Positions 10,501 to 21,818 of a stretch of DNA of 64,000 bases are shown here, piece after piece. The notes under the pieces are model-generated. The model was given only the letters and a program-made list of their open reading frames with translations. It made no database searches and was not told the origin of the DNA. This DNA comes from Chloranthus sessilifolius (lineage: Eukaryota; Streptophyta; Magnoliopsida; Chloranthales; Chloranthaceae). Every line of letters starts with the position of its first letter. Position 1 is the stretch's first letter. Location of the stretch: NCBI GenBank assembly GCA_021018995.1, contig CM037588.1:35089000-35152999 (forward strand), written 5' to 3'. The translations under genes and the position numbers were made by a program.

Positions 10501-11402
10501 CTATGCAGGCTGTTTCAGACTCTGCTCCCGAGGCTCTCCCTCAGGAGTCTATTCCCATTTCTTCTCAGGTATGTTTTAGTTATTGTATTTGTAGTTTATT
10601 AATCATTATGGTGTTATTTGATGCATTTACTTGTTCTCATTATTGCAGCCGCCTACGTTTGGTGTCCCTTCTATGCCTCCTGCTAATCCAGTGATGGCTG
10701 CGACGATTGAGCGCCTTCTAGAGGAGAGGCTGGATCTGGTATGGTTCTCTCCTTCCCCTTTTTTATTGTTCTTCTTTTTTATGTTCATATATATATGTAT
10801 ATGTTGGTTTTCTGGGACTTGGTATGGTTACGCAGATTTGTTAGCTTGAGGAGGCGTGTCTAGAGGCGACACGAGCGCGCGCCACTCTTGAGGCGAGACA
10901 GATCCTTGGGGAGACAGAGAATCATGAGGACATGTTTGTTGAGATGATGGTCACACAGAGGAATCAGACTGAGGCACTGGAGGCAGTGCATTGGACAACG
11001 CAGGCAGAGATGTAGGTGTCCCTGGATCGCTTGTAGTATTGTCTGACGAGGGGTGAGCTAGGGGTGCGTAGGCTGGCTAATCAGCATGGTGGATCGGAGT
11101 CGAGGGCTATGGGTTCCTCAACTGGGTAGTCTCGTCACACGTCTCGTGATCGTGTCAGGGGTGATGTTCGTGAGGATTAGGTCGTTCGTGACATTCTTGC
11201 GGGGTATGCTCCTCATTCGCAATCGAAGCGATCTATTAGTCAAATGAGTGAGGGGGGTTTTGTAGCGGGGCCACATCATCTAGAGGTTCCTTCGACTTCA
11301 ACTGTCGAGATTATATTTTTCGAAGATCAGTCTACGAACCTCCGAGCTGATGATATTGGGGACAGTAGCGCTCATCCATCCCAACGGCGGCGTAGGGAGT
11401 AG
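7509..11402 (+). pseudogene. Spliced plant-mobile-domain (PMD) gene, opposite strand of Tat-minus, decayed
   Basis: This multi-exon gene is read opposite to the pol of its element. Its signature is at 8730-8878, LFFMVLWDLDRV then PTYAWGAAVLAHLY then IGGFLPFLQ, followed across a canonical intron (8879-8982, CAG|GTGAGT to TTTTTTAG) by FWAYDHFPFLHL. That order is typical of the plant mobile domain of MAIN/MAIL1-like proteins and their transposon relatives. Further GT-AG introns are seen at about 9144-9201, 9866-9954, 10069-10146 and from 10261; small exons lie at 10509-10568 and 10649-10738, and the last exon starts at 10836. The C-terminus is Glu/Ala/Arg-rich, probably coiled coil, and ends QRRRRE before TAG at 11400. 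The 5' exon has stops near 7665 and 7700, and the 8150-8700 part needs frame changes, so it is not functional as read. Host role of PMD proteins: silencing and genome stability; role here unknown. Confidence 0.7.
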
Positions 11403-11451
11403 GGGTGTGTGTATTTATTTATTTTTTTAATGTGTGTGAGTTGTACATATA

Positions 11452-11465
11452 GGGGGCATGCCCCC
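11452..11465 (+). terminator. Perfect palindrome in 3' UTR of the PMD gene, copy 3
   Basis: GGGGGCATGCCCCC lies 50 nt after the stop codon at 11402 and is followed by GGTGATAAATGTAAA, the same tail as copy 1 at 5358. The A/T-rich stretch that follows suggests a 3' UTR and polyadenylation zone. Confidence 0.55.
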
Positions 11466-13021
11466 GGTGATAAATGTAAAGGAAAAGAAAATTTTGATAT
11501 ATATATAGATTTTTAGCTTAGATCTACCTGATCGACTGCCCTTTCTTTTAGTTACCTCTTGCATCTACTTTTGCTTTTAGTTTCTTTAGTGCCGTCGATC
11601 GTCATTGGGACTTGGATACTTCCTAAGCTAGACCGGTGATGGTTGAAGGTTGATTTGTATCTACACATGTAAAGGTAACAATATCAGTAATTTTTGTTTT
11701 CTCCCTTGCTAGTTGTTAAGGGGGTGAGTGTCTTAGACCGGGGCCTGGCAGTAAAAGATGAACATATGCTCCTTTTTTTTCTTTTTTTCTTTCTTTTGTT
11801 TGCTTTGTTTAAAATAAAAATAATGCAACAAGGAAAGTAAATAACTAAGATAGAACATAAACAAATAAATAAAAAATAAAAACTAAAAAATACATCAGTG
11901 TGGGAGCGTGGTAGGGTTGGCAGTATAGTATCTTTGGTGGCATTCTCCGGATGGTGACTTTGTTATCTCACATCTTCTTTGTGGACGAATCGGAGCTTCT
12001 AAGGTGATTCTTCTTCTGACAAAGAAAAATACCTTAGTGTCTAGATGTAATAGAGCTTTTTTGGGTTTTAGATGAGCACTTTGGGTCCATAAGAAGTCAT
12101 GGGTATTTGGTGAGTTAGTTTTGAAGAAAAGGGTTGATTGGTATTGTCATCGAACCGAGGGAGGTCTCTTTGATTAGGTTAGTCGTATGCGGGGGTTTAC
12201 CTTAGGGTGATGGTCATCCTATCCCATGGTTATTAGGGAGAAGTACGGTAAGTATAGCGGGTGATTGCATCAGTCATCATTCATTGGTTTTTGGTTTCAT
12301 TTCTAGGAATATCCTGCAAGGCCTTTGATTTATCGTCTAAAATAAAAATAGAAGAGGGTGATAAGGGTCAGTGATGTAGGAAATAGTTTGTATCTAAGGC
12401 TTTCCAAAAGGGGTGAATAACAGTCTTTTTCTCAAGAGGATATGGGGTGCCATGATCGAGCTCTTCGTCATGTTTCGGTACCATCAAGATCTCACATTCT
12501 GTGGTTAGTAGGGGTTTGTCCTCCTCCCGCCACCTTACGATGACATCTAGTAGTATAGGGACAGCAGGGAGGCCCTCACAGCTTGCTTATACACTTTAGT
12601 AAAGTACCAGAGATGTCCTCACAGCCTGCTTATGCTTCTCTGAGCTCATTGACTTGTTCATTTGTTGTAATGCTCTCGCTCGAAGTTTTTTTTATATATG
12701 TATTTTTGAAAGCATCCTGCTAGTTCAAGAATAATGAGTTTGATTAAACCTAGCATCTTTATTTTTTTTTGCTCTAACATCTCCCCCAATGGCGGGGGAA
12801 GGGGAAATGAGAATCGAGTGTTACTTATTCTTTTGAAAGAGGTTAGATAGGTCACTAGTCCTTCAATCAGATTTCCCTAGTGAGAAAGTAGGCAATAAAC
12901 TAAAAGTCTTAAGGATATTCTGAGAATTGATGACGTACGACCAATGAATGGGTCGTGATGACTACGGGGGCGATAAGTATATGTATTTAACCACGAGATG
13001 TAACAATCACAGAGCTAAAGG
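11466..13021. other. Spacer between opposite-strand gene and end of Tat-minus pol
   Basis: No supported gene. The stretch holds T/C runs near 11770, an A-rich stretch at 11810-11890, and duplicated wording around 12545-12640 (CCTCACAGC.TGCTTAT, twice). It corresponds to the 3' untranslated zone between integrase and the accessory gene, which are read on opposite strands with their 3' ends facing each other. Confidence 0.5.
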
Positions 13022-15850
13022 TAGTATTTTCTAAGGTACATGGTGTTCCAAGAGCTAGGGAGTTCTTCCTGTCTTGGTTCGCCAGTTTGTATGCATTTCC
13101 AGGGTATGCTGTTGTTACAACATAAGGGCCTTCCAAGTTTGTTTCAATTTTCCTTTCGGATGGGCGTGCTTGGAAGGCATGATTTTCTTCAAGACTAATT
13201 CTCCAATATTAAAGGTTCATTCAAGAACTTTCTTATCGTAAGCCCTGGCCACTCTCCTCTGATATACCTGAGTGTGATTAGCTGCCCTTAGACGTGTTTT
13301 ATCAAGTTGCCCTAGCTGTGTGAGTAGAAAATTCTCCTCTCGTCTAAGGATATCTCATCATCGAGTTGAACTCGTAAGGATGGTACTTGTATCTCATATG
13401 ATAAGACTGTCTCCATCCCATAGGTAAGGAGGTAGGGAGTTTAGCTAGTGGTCGTACAAATAGAGGTCCTGTTGGCCCAGAGTGCTTCTGGTAGTCATTC
13501 AGGCCAGTCGGCTCCATTGCTTTTTTCTACTATATGTTTCAAATTTTGAATCAGTATTTTATTTGAAGCTTCTGCTTGTCCATTGCCTTGGAGGTAGAAC
13601 GGTGATCAGTGGCATAGATCGATGTCGAACTTCTTGCATAACTTCTTCGTCTTCTCTACGATGAACTGCGGACCATTGTCGGTAATGAACATTCTGGGTA
13701 CTCCAAACTTGGTGATGATGTTTCGAATGGTAAACCTTATGAGTGTCGAAGTAGTAATTCTGACATAGGATTCAACTTCTACCCATTTGGTGTAGTATTC
13801 GATTGTCATAAGTATGAACGCATGCTTGGGAGTGTTCCCAACTGTATCTATGAAAACTTCGATAATGTCGAAGGCCCACATCGAGAACAGCCATGGTGAG
13901 GTCATAGTGTTCAATGCAACTGATGGAGCTTTGATGAGTTTGGTGTGTTCTTGGCATTGCTTACAGAATTGGACGTAGAGGTGGCAGTCTTATCATTGTC
14001 GGCCAGAAGTAGCCTTGTCATGTGATTTGATTGGCAAGTCTCTGTCTATTGACATGAGCGTCGCAGGCACTTGCGTGTGCTTCTCGGATGATGTATTATC
14101 CTTCGGTGGTTTTGACACATCATAGCAGTACTACTTTGGTGAAGGCTGCTTTGTATAATGTTTCGTCGAGTATGCAGAATCGGGCGCATCGGTTCCTTAT
14201 AGTCTTTCGTTTGATTTTCATGACATATGGGGGGACGTGTTGATGCTTCAAGAAATTCTAGATGTCGAAATACCATGGTTGTCTGTCGTCGGTTGGTAAT
14301 CTTTCAAAACAGAATATAACGACTTCGATTTCTGACTTGATGTGATTTTTTAGAGTGATTGCTTCTTTTGGTCCTATGCCGGTTGGGAGGATTGGTAATT
14401 CTCTTTTGACGGTCCATGCTACCTCGTGGGCGGGTAGTGTTAATTTTTGGATGAAGGTCTTAGTACTTTGTCCGATGGGTATTTGGATGACCAAGGTTAA
14501 CATGGTAAGGGAGTCAGTGAGCTCGTTTTCTAATCTAGGGATATGCGTGAAAGAGATTCATTCAAATTTCTTTACTAAATATTGAGCAGTTTCTAGGTAT
14601 GCCGTCAGTCTCCTTTCCTTAGTTTTCCTTTCTCCTATGACTTGTGAGATTACTAGCTTGGAGTCACCGATAGCTTTTAACTGTTTAACACCTAATTATA
14701 GTGCTGCTTGTAGTCTAGCTATGAAAGCTTCATATTCTGTGACATTATTAGTGGCAGGGAAATCTAGTTGAAAAGCTTTAGGTATGGCAACTCTTTCTGG
14801 GCTTAGGAGGACTGTCTCGATACCTTTTCCTTTATGATTTAGAGCACCATCAAAGGGTCTATGAGGTTTTGTCGGGCTCTTCGTTATGAATTGTGAGCAG
14901 GTCTTCATCGGGGAAATCCGCGTGTATGGGCTCATTGCTCGGGAGTGGGAGATCTTTGAGGTAATCGGTGATTGGTTGTCCTTTGTTTGACTTCTACGTG
15001 ATGTAAGTGATATCGAATTCTTGCAAGAGCATATGCTAGCGAGCGGTCTTTTCTGATGTTGCAAGCTTGTCGAATACATACTTCAGAGGGTCCATTCGGG
15101 CTACTACTAGTATCTTATGTGCTCCGAAGTAGTGTCGTAATTTGGTTGAGGCCCACACGAGCGTGAGGCAGGTCTGCTCCATGGGAGTATATTTTCGTTC
15201 ATACTTGACCATCGTCCTACTAAGGTAGTAGATAGCCATCTCTCCCTTGCCGTCTTCTTCATATTATCCCAGGATTACTCCGATTATTTTTTCGTTTGCT
15301 GAGAGGTATAGGATTAGAGGTCTTCAGAGAACTGGTGGCAATAGTATTGGCAAGTTAAGGAGGTATTTCTTGATGTTGTCGAAGGCTTGTTAGCACTGGT
15401 CATCCCATTTGTACCCAACTCCTCCTTTAAGTAGTCAGTAGAAAGTATCGCATCTATCTAAATGCTGGGAGATAAATCTCCTGATGAATTGTAATCTTCC
15501 TATCAAGCCTCGTAACTCTTTGATATTGCTGAGAGGTGGCATCTCAAGGATGGCTCTGACTTTCGCAGGGTCGACTTCTATCCCTCGCTTGCTGACTATG
15601 AAACCGAGTAATTTTTCGAAGGTGACTCCGAAAACACATTTCTTCGGGTTCATTTTTAGCTAATATTTTTTAGCTCTTTGTAACACCAGTCGAAGTGCTT
15701 CAAATGTCCTGTTCACATTTGGGACTTCACTAATATGTCATCAACGTAGACTTTTACACATTTATACATCATATCGTAAAAAATAGCCATCATGGTGCAT
15801 TGATATGTGGCCCCTACGTTCTTAAGCCCGAAAGGCATGATGACATAACA
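13022..15850 (-). pseudogene. pol: Tat-minus pol, C-terminal part: RT end, RNase H domains, integrase (broken)
   Basis: Read on the minus strand from 15850: RT finger/palm with MPFGLKNVGATYQ and the catalytic box KVYVDDILVKS, then a thumb block LLGFIVSKRGIEVDPAKV (about 15640-15580). Next come the gypsy RNase H (MAIYYLSRTM, LVWASTKLRHYF; 15239-15100), a second RNase H with NNVTEYEAFIARLQAAL (about 14750-14700), and integrase with ITDNGPQF (13680-13650), GNGQAEASNK (about 13560) and a C-terminal end near 13022. The order RT, RNase H, second RNase H, integrase is typical of Tat/Ogre. Many stops and frameshifts separate the pieces, so it is an old, dead copy, although the YVDD box happens to be intact. 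Its 5' continuation is at 17781, past a solo LTR. Confidence 0.85.
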
Positions 15851-15855
15851 GTAAG
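15851..15855. repeat. Target-site duplication GTAAG, left copy
   Basis: GTAAG abuts the LTR start at 15856 and is repeated at 17776-17780. Removing the LTR and one copy restores a continuous RT reading across ..GTYCYVIMPFG. Confidence 0.9.
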
Positions 15856-16866
15856 TGTTGTCGCTCCAAGTGTGCCATAATTATATGCATTATGAATCAA
15901 AAATTAAAGAATTAAAGAATGCTAGGTTATATGGATGTTAACTTATAAAAGGGATATCAGCACATTGGGGCTAACACTGGCCTGCAAGATCAGGGCCAAT
16001 TGTAGCAAGTTTTAAAAGTAAGTATTTCAAGATCGTCCACAGAGAAGTTTGTCTAAACAGAGAGATAAACCTCCAGATCTGTGCTACCAGATCTGGCTCT
16101 ATAATTATCTATAAAAAAGAATAGATAAAAGAGAGTGTTGGATTGTGTCACATTTAACTATAAGCAAATAAAGAAAAGAACTAATTACATGATCCAGATC
16201 CGAGTTGGGGAGATGTTTAAAATAAGACAAATGCAGAAATAATAGCTTCATGTACTTTAGCCTCTGAATTTTAATGGAGAATCTGTAGTTCAACAGAGCA
16301 GATTCAATCTTCATCTGGCTACCAGCACAGATGTAAGAGAAATAAATCCGAATTAAGGAATAGGTTTAAACTTATGGCTATGATCTGTCCAATGGTCACA
16401 GATCATCCAATAGTTGTGGCCTATTCTTTAGTTCAGAACATGAACATCACTGTAAATGCTACTTGAATTAGGTTACCAACGCTAATTCGCACAGGGATGA
16501 TGAATTAAGGGAAGTTGGATGCGGATAAGTGAATCTAAAGAAGTCTAATGCACTAAGGTGATCATTCAGAACCCTCGACATGACTCCAATGGAGAAGACA
16601 CAAATTACAAAGAACCTTTAAAATCCAACGTTACAATTACAGAGCACGGCTTCTTAGAGAGCCCTCGGACTTCTGATCGAGCTTCTCGAGAGCCCTCGAT
16701 TCTGATCTTGAATCGGAACTTGGAAGTACAAATCACTCACAATGGCTCTCAAAGGTAAACTACAAGAAGGGATTACAGGGGGTTCAGATAAGCTATCTGA
16801 CCGGAATGAGGGAAACAGAGATGAAAACTCTAAAATCTGGATACCCAAATTGGGCAAATGGTTCGT

Positions 16867-16876
16867 CTATTTATAG
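16867..16876 (-). promoter_or_regulatory. TATA box of the solo LTR
   Basis: The minus strand reads CTATAAATAG, about 900 nt from the LTR start, downstream of the motif array. Confidence 0.6.
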
Positions 16877-17232
16877 TTTTCCCTAAGCCAGCTCAGATGT
16901 GTATCAACCAATCAGATTTGGATAGATCTGTATCAACCAATAGGAGTCGAGCACCAGGTTCCAGATCTGTTCTGGCCTATCAGAAATGCTTCATCTGGTT
17001 CAGCCAATCAGGAAACAAAGGCATCAATTCTGTTATGTAATTCAAAAATCTGTTTGAGCTTCTAGAAGTTCCCGCCAAGTAATTTCATCTTTGGGTGTTC
17101 ACATGGGGTGGAATATGCCTTTGGTTCGTGCTCAGAATCTTCCGGAATGTCCTTGGGTTTTAAAACGCATTGGGGCGCGTGTAAAGTTTCCTGAAATACC
17201 CTTCGGACGAGCTGCAAATCCCCAGAATGCCA

Positions 17233-17520
17233 TTTCGCATAGTTTAAGGGCTTTTTCGCAAAGTAGTTTGGCTCCAGAAGCTCTCTTCGCAAAGCATTTT
17301 GGCTTCAGGAGATCTTTTTGCAAAGCATTTTGGCTTCAGGAGATCTTTTCGCAAAGGACTTCTCTTCTTTTCGCAGAGTATTTTCTTCTTTTCGCAAAGT
17401 TCAAAGTTCTTTGCGAATAGTAGAAGTTCTTTGTGAATAGTAGAAGTTCTTTGCGAATTGAACTCTAGGCTCCCATTCTTCTTTGCGAATTGACTTTTAA
17501 CTTGATTTTTTCTTTGCGAA
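17233..17520. repeat. TTCGCAAAG motif array in the solo LTR
   Basis: About twelve copies of TTCGCAAAG or its reverse complement CTTTGCGAA occur. Left copies read TTCGCAAAG (near 17233, 17252, 17285, 17315, 17346, 17368, 17389). Right copies read CTTTGCGAA (17409, 17429, 17449, 17480, 17511). The orientation switch at about 17400 makes the whole array a large imperfect inverted repeat. A 30-nt unit with GGCTTCAGGAGATC is tandemly repeated at 17300-17350. Confidence 0.85.
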
Positions 17521-17775
17521 TGGCTCTCTTTCTTGCTTCAGGTCTTTGTCTGCTCTTTTAGACCCTCTTTAGCCATTGTTGAGGCTATTTCTTCACTCCC
17601 TCTTTGAGCTTGACATGCGTTGTCAGCTTTTTGATCATTTTAGGATGGTTTTCGGATTTGGACCTGTCTTTTTGGTTAGCTGCAATATGAACACTAAAGC
17701 ACTTATTTAGTCTTCTCAAGGGTCTTTCAAGGCTCATGTTTAGGGGTGAAAAATGGTATTTTTCACTACTTAACA

Positions 17776-17780
17776 GTAAG
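17776..17780. repeat. Target-site duplication GTAAG, right copy
   Basis: Matches 15851-15855. Confidence 0.9.
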
Positions 17781-18480
17781 TTCCCTATGATATAGTGAAA
17801 GAATCTTATCTTTGTCAGACTATGATAATTTGATCTAATTATACCCAGAGAAATCATCCATAAAGGATAGCATCTCATGTCAAGCGGTGTTGTCGACTAG
17901 AGTGTCAATGTATGGAAGTGGGAAGTCATCTTCTGGGCATGCCTGGTTGAGGTTTCGGAAGTCATTGCAAACCCACACTCTATTATCTTTCTTGGCGACA
18001 GGTACTATATTAGTGACCCACTTGGGTTAGAGGACGACTCGAATGAATTTGGCCTTATGTAATTTGTCAACCTCCTCTTTAACTTGAAGGGTAGTTTGTG
18101 GGTGCATCCTACAGAGTTTCTGCTTAACACGCTTTGCATCAGGTTCCAAGATGAGACAATGCTCTACTAAACTTGGGTCTAAGCCAGGCATATCTTCATC
18201 GGACCATGTAAAGGAGTCGAGGTGGTCCTGTAGGACCTGTACGATTTGTTGATGTTCCTTAGAATTAAGTGTTGTGCTAATTAGTAGCTTCTTGGGTTTC
18301 TCTTCAGTGCCAAAGTTGATTTCTTTTGTGGGTTCCATGATAGCTTGAGTTTACTCATCGAAATGCTTGATAACTTGTTGGCAGTCCTGCGCCTTCTTGA
18401 GGACCGATGTTTCTTTTTCATCTTCGGCAAGCTCATATACTGTAAAATTGTTACACTGGGGATTTGATTTTACGAAACGT
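17781..18480 (-). pseudogene. pol: Tat-minus pol, N-terminal RT part (broken)
   Basis: Read on the minus strand: INFGTEEKPKKLLIS, then LDSFTWSDEDMPGLDPSLVE, then LHKAKFIRVVL, then VTNIVPVAKKDNR, NDFRNLNQACPEDDFPLPYI, and LSFMDDFSGYN up to the solo LTR. This is the RT entry region of Tat/Ogre elements and parallels INLGTEEVPRITKIE and FAWSYEDMPGLD in Tat-plus. Stops interrupt it (after VVL, in ..NTA*HEM and GYN*IK). It joins the RT palm at 15850 once the solo LTR and one TSD are removed. Confidence 0.85.
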
Positions 18481-20234
18481 AGCCCTTTATTGGTACAATT
18501 TATGAGCGAGAGATCTTTGATAAGGTGAAGGTCAAGGCTATTGATCCTCTTCTGAAAGTCTCAAAGTATTTCATCTGGTATGATCACCGGCTTGTTGTTT
18601 AGCTTGGATGCCTTGCGTCATCGTGCGGGAGACGGGGTAGAAGGATTCTCCTTGTTGGTCGTAAAATTGGCTTGGAGCGACGGGTTCTCTATCTTTTCTG
18701 GGGTTTTCTAATTTTTTTAGATTTTATATTTCTAAATTTTTAGGGTTTTCTTCTTTTCCTATTTTTTAAATTTTCGATAGTATATATGGTATAGGGTCGG
18801 TCGCCTTAAAAGGTGTCGAGAGAGTTGCTTCCTCTAATTGAGGGAGCGAGACGGTTGCTAGAGCCGTTCGGGCGATTCTTTGGGAAATGTGGACTTATTC
18901 TGAATTTGACATCTTTTTTTTTTTAAGTCCTCATCTGATGAAACTTTTTGAATAAGCGATGTCAGTGGCAGCGGTATCGACGTTCGGATTTCCTCTATCA
19001 TATTGATTGCCTCCACTTCGAAGAAGCTCTGAAGATCATAATCAGTCAAACTATCATCCTCTGAATTATAATACGGTTGCTCTTCTCGTTGAGGGTGATC
19101 TCCTAAGGGATTCTCAGGGGTAGCGAGCTCTTTCCCCTGAACTTCATAATATGCTAGGATAAGTGTGCAAGCTTGGAAGCAAGGCTAATAGTGGTGAGAA
19201 ATGTAGGGAAACCCCTAGGGCAGTCCCACCCTTCTGGGTCAGATTCGGGGCTAGTATTAAACTCGTCTTCTTGATCTGACCATGCTTGGAGTCCTAGGTT
19301 GGCCTGCTCCGCTAGCTCGAGTGCAGGGAGGTCTATCCAGTAGTCCTCGTCGTGACTCAGAGGTGGTTTCCATTCTTCCATGAGAGATTCCCAAAATATT
19401 TAGAGTTGTGGCGCGTCTGGGGATGGAGGAGTGTCTAGTTCAAGTTCCTCTTCGAAGTCAACAAGGGCGAGGGGGCTATTTCCCCTTGAGTCAACCAGAT
19501 GACAGTTGGAATTTTCTTCTTCTTACGTTAGTAGCCGAGTTGGTGGGTCGTTAGTTGCTTCCGTTGCTATGAGGTTAGAGTCGTTCGATCCTACGATTGC
19601 GAACTGTCAGACCCAGCTAGCAAAGCATTCCAATATGCTAGTGCATACCCTACAACGGGGTTGATATGGGTGAGTGGTACACAGGGAGTCCCATAGGCAT
19701 TCCCATCCTCCAAGGCCAAGGCCGAGGCAGATGCTATGCAAACTAAGATCCCCTTGTGGGGTGTCATCCTCTTCCCATGTTAGATGTAAGTACTCTTCAT
19801 TATCTTGTAAGGCAGCTATGTGGAAATCTTCGTCGTTAGTAGATTCCCAATCTTCTACTTGCGGCCTGAGTTTGGAAGGTTCTCCCTTTCTCTCTTCTAT
19901 AAACCCCTTAGTGTCAAACAAATCTTATTGTTCGAGCGGTTCAACAATATCATCATTTAGATTCGTCAAATCGTTAAATGCTTTAGCTATTCATTCAATT
20001 TCTGCTTCTTAGGATTTAGTGAAGGACACCTCTCTCTGCCTTGGTACATCCGCTTTCTCTGTAGTCCCATAGACAAAGTGGTCATATAGAGACCATTTTG
20101 GTGAGGTAGGGGACAAGTCGGCTTGTGAGCCGTCGAATTGGTAATCTAATCCTATGTGTTTGCGTATTTTCATTAGAACGATAGGTCCTACAAGACCTTA
20201 CTTATTTTTACTAAGTCCTGTGTGGGGGACATAT
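18481..20234 (-). pseudogene. Tat-minus protease-to-RT spacer and upstream polyprotein remains
   Basis: Minus-strand fragments include a block with PPLSHDEDYWIDLPALEL (about 19370-19320), a repeated WECLWD/GWDCPRGF pattern with acidic stretches (19154-19921), and TDYDLQSFFEV (about 19045). Comparable acidic spacers stand between protease and RT in Tat-type polyproteins. No protease active site survives that I can identify. The sequence is cut at 20234 by the Athila-plus LTR. The remaining 5' part of Tat-minus, including its 5' LTR, must lie beyond that element's far end, outside the window. Confidence 0.55.
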
Positions 20235-20508
20235 TGTTAAGTGGTGAAAAATGTCACTTTTCACCCTTTAACCTGACCATTGATAGACCTACGAGCACAC
20301 TAATAAGCTGCTGTCAAGTGTATTTTGTAAACAGTAATGAAAGAGGACACTAATGCAGAAAACCACTCAAGAATGCCCAAAAAGGGGCCATCTCTCAGCA
20401 CAGGACAAACCCAGCAACAGCACACCAGAAGGTAGCACACCACTGGACCCTTGGGGCCCATGACTGCACCAGAGCAAGGCAAAGGAGGTGAAAACAGGCT
20501 GAAAACAT

Positions 20509-20970
20509 CCTATCGATTGGTCACCTGAAGACATCGACAGGAGCTGAAAGCAAGAAAGGAAGAATTCATGCAGTTGAAGAGGTTTCCGATAGGATCTCAA
20601 GGCAGATGAAGGATGGATTCGTGTGGATTAAGAAGTTCGATATGATCCATGAACCTATCGAACAGTTGAAAGGAAGGAAGGAACCATCCTGTCGAAAACT
20701 GCCCGAGGCATCAAGGGAACCTATTGAATGGTTTCTTCAAACCTATCGAAGGGAACTTGAAATGATGGCAGGCATAGCAGAGCCTGTCGAAACGGTTCTC
20801 CAACCTATCGAAGAAGCCCTTCCAACCTGTCGAATACTCCAGGCCAAGGGCTGAGAATGCTGAGAGAAGACTCATCCTATAGGAACCTGTTGAAGAGATC
20901 TAGGAACCTAGCAAAAGGACCAAAATGCTCTATTTGAACCTGTCGAAAGCTTCCTGAACCTATCAAAATC
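20509..20970. repeat. AACCTATCGAA motif array in Athila-plus LTR
   Basis: About thirteen copies of AACCT(A/G)TCGAA or close variants occur at roughly 20509, 20531, 20586 (inverse), 20652, 20687, 20718, 20739, 20782, 20802, 20824, 20884, 20937 and 20957. Spacing is 15-60 nt. The core TCGA is palindromic and CpG-containing. The array lies 270-740 nt from the LTR start. Confidence 0.85.
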
Positions 20971-21177
20971 ATGTGCAGAACTTCTCAGAAATTTAGCTGT
21001 GCACACGTTGTGATTTGGTGACCTGCTGTAGGCAACCCAAGTCACTTGGTGGCCGGCATGATGGTTCCAGACGATGCCCTAGGAAACCCTAACTGACCCA
21101 CGTGCTCTAACAGAACTCTAACAAACTCTGAGGACGTTCTAGAAGGGATTTTTGGCAGGAAAAATAAAGGAGAAAGC

Positions 21178-21186
21178 AATATATAG
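21178..21186 (+). promoter_or_regulatory. TATA-like box of Athila-plus LTR
   Basis: CAATATATAG followed by AGACCCCC, about 945 nt from the LTR start. The Tat-plus LTR has a similar TATA box followed by AGAGACCCCC. Confidence 0.5.
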
Positions 21187-21670
21187 AGACCCCCAATTAC
21201 AATTGGGGGAGATGGAGATCTGAGCAAAATTATGGAGATTAGAGCTTGCAAAGAAATTCCATTTCCCTCCTTTAGCCTAATCATGGTTGGCTAATTCCCT
21301 TAGAGTAGCGAGGAGAGAAGTTAGATCTGTAATTGGGTAAGGTTAAGAGTGCTATTGTAGGTTCCTAGCTGCACTGACTACAAATCTGAGAGTATTTCCA
21401 TTATAGAGTGACCTTGTTTGCAATGTTAATGCTATTTTTAATACTTTAATTAGATCTAAAGTTCCTTTGGTTCCATTTGGTGATCGATCAGATCTGTGTA
21501 GAGGAGTCTATATATCAGCTCACCCAGTTAATTGGTAGACCCTTGGATACCACCTGATCTCCCTGGATCTGATGCTCCTGTGATTCCATAAGTCTGTGAC
21601 CTAGGAATTACAACATCTGTAGTGGTTTTAATTATTCTAATTGGTGCTCTGGCTTTGAAGGAGATCCCTG

Positions 21671-21818
21671 GGATGGTTTGTGACCATTAAAGTGGGCAGA
21701 TCATAACCTTCAGATGAATCTAAGCCCAGGCTCCAATTGGATTCATCTGCTGCAATCCATGGATTCGATAAAGTCTATAGGATGGTCTGTGACCATTAAA
21801 GTGGACAGATCATAGCCT
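21671..21818 (+). repeat. Two copies of a conserved Athila LTR box
   Basis: GATGGTTTGTGACCATTAAA (from 21673) and GATGGTCTGTGACCATTAAA (from 21781) are each followed by GTGG.CAGATCATA.CC. In the same element-sense orientation the box occurs twice in each Athila-minus LTR and once, shortened, in the solo LTR. It contains a GGTC.GTGACC near-palindrome. Confidence 0.75.

Larger units (their letters stand above)
15856..17775 (-). mobile_element. Solo LTR of an Athila-type element, minus orientation
   Basis: The 1,920-bp stretch has TG...CA ends and a perfect 5-bp TSD, with no internal domain, PBS or PPT, so it is a solo LTR left by LTR-LTR recombination. On the minus strand it begins TGTTAAGTAGTGAAAAATAC. 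The start TGTTAAG.NNTGAAAA is shared with the LTRs of Athila-plus (20235) and Athila-minus (28839, 44113 minus). It holds a TATA box (16867-16876), a TTCGCAAAG motif array, and the conserved Athila box at 16375-16409. Short frames inside it (for example near 16558 or 17091) are not genes. Confidence 0.9.

Noticed and set aside
20606-20854. Plus-strand 82-codon frame
   Set aside because: Periodic peptide (PIE, PVET) produced by the AACCTATCGAA array in the LTR.
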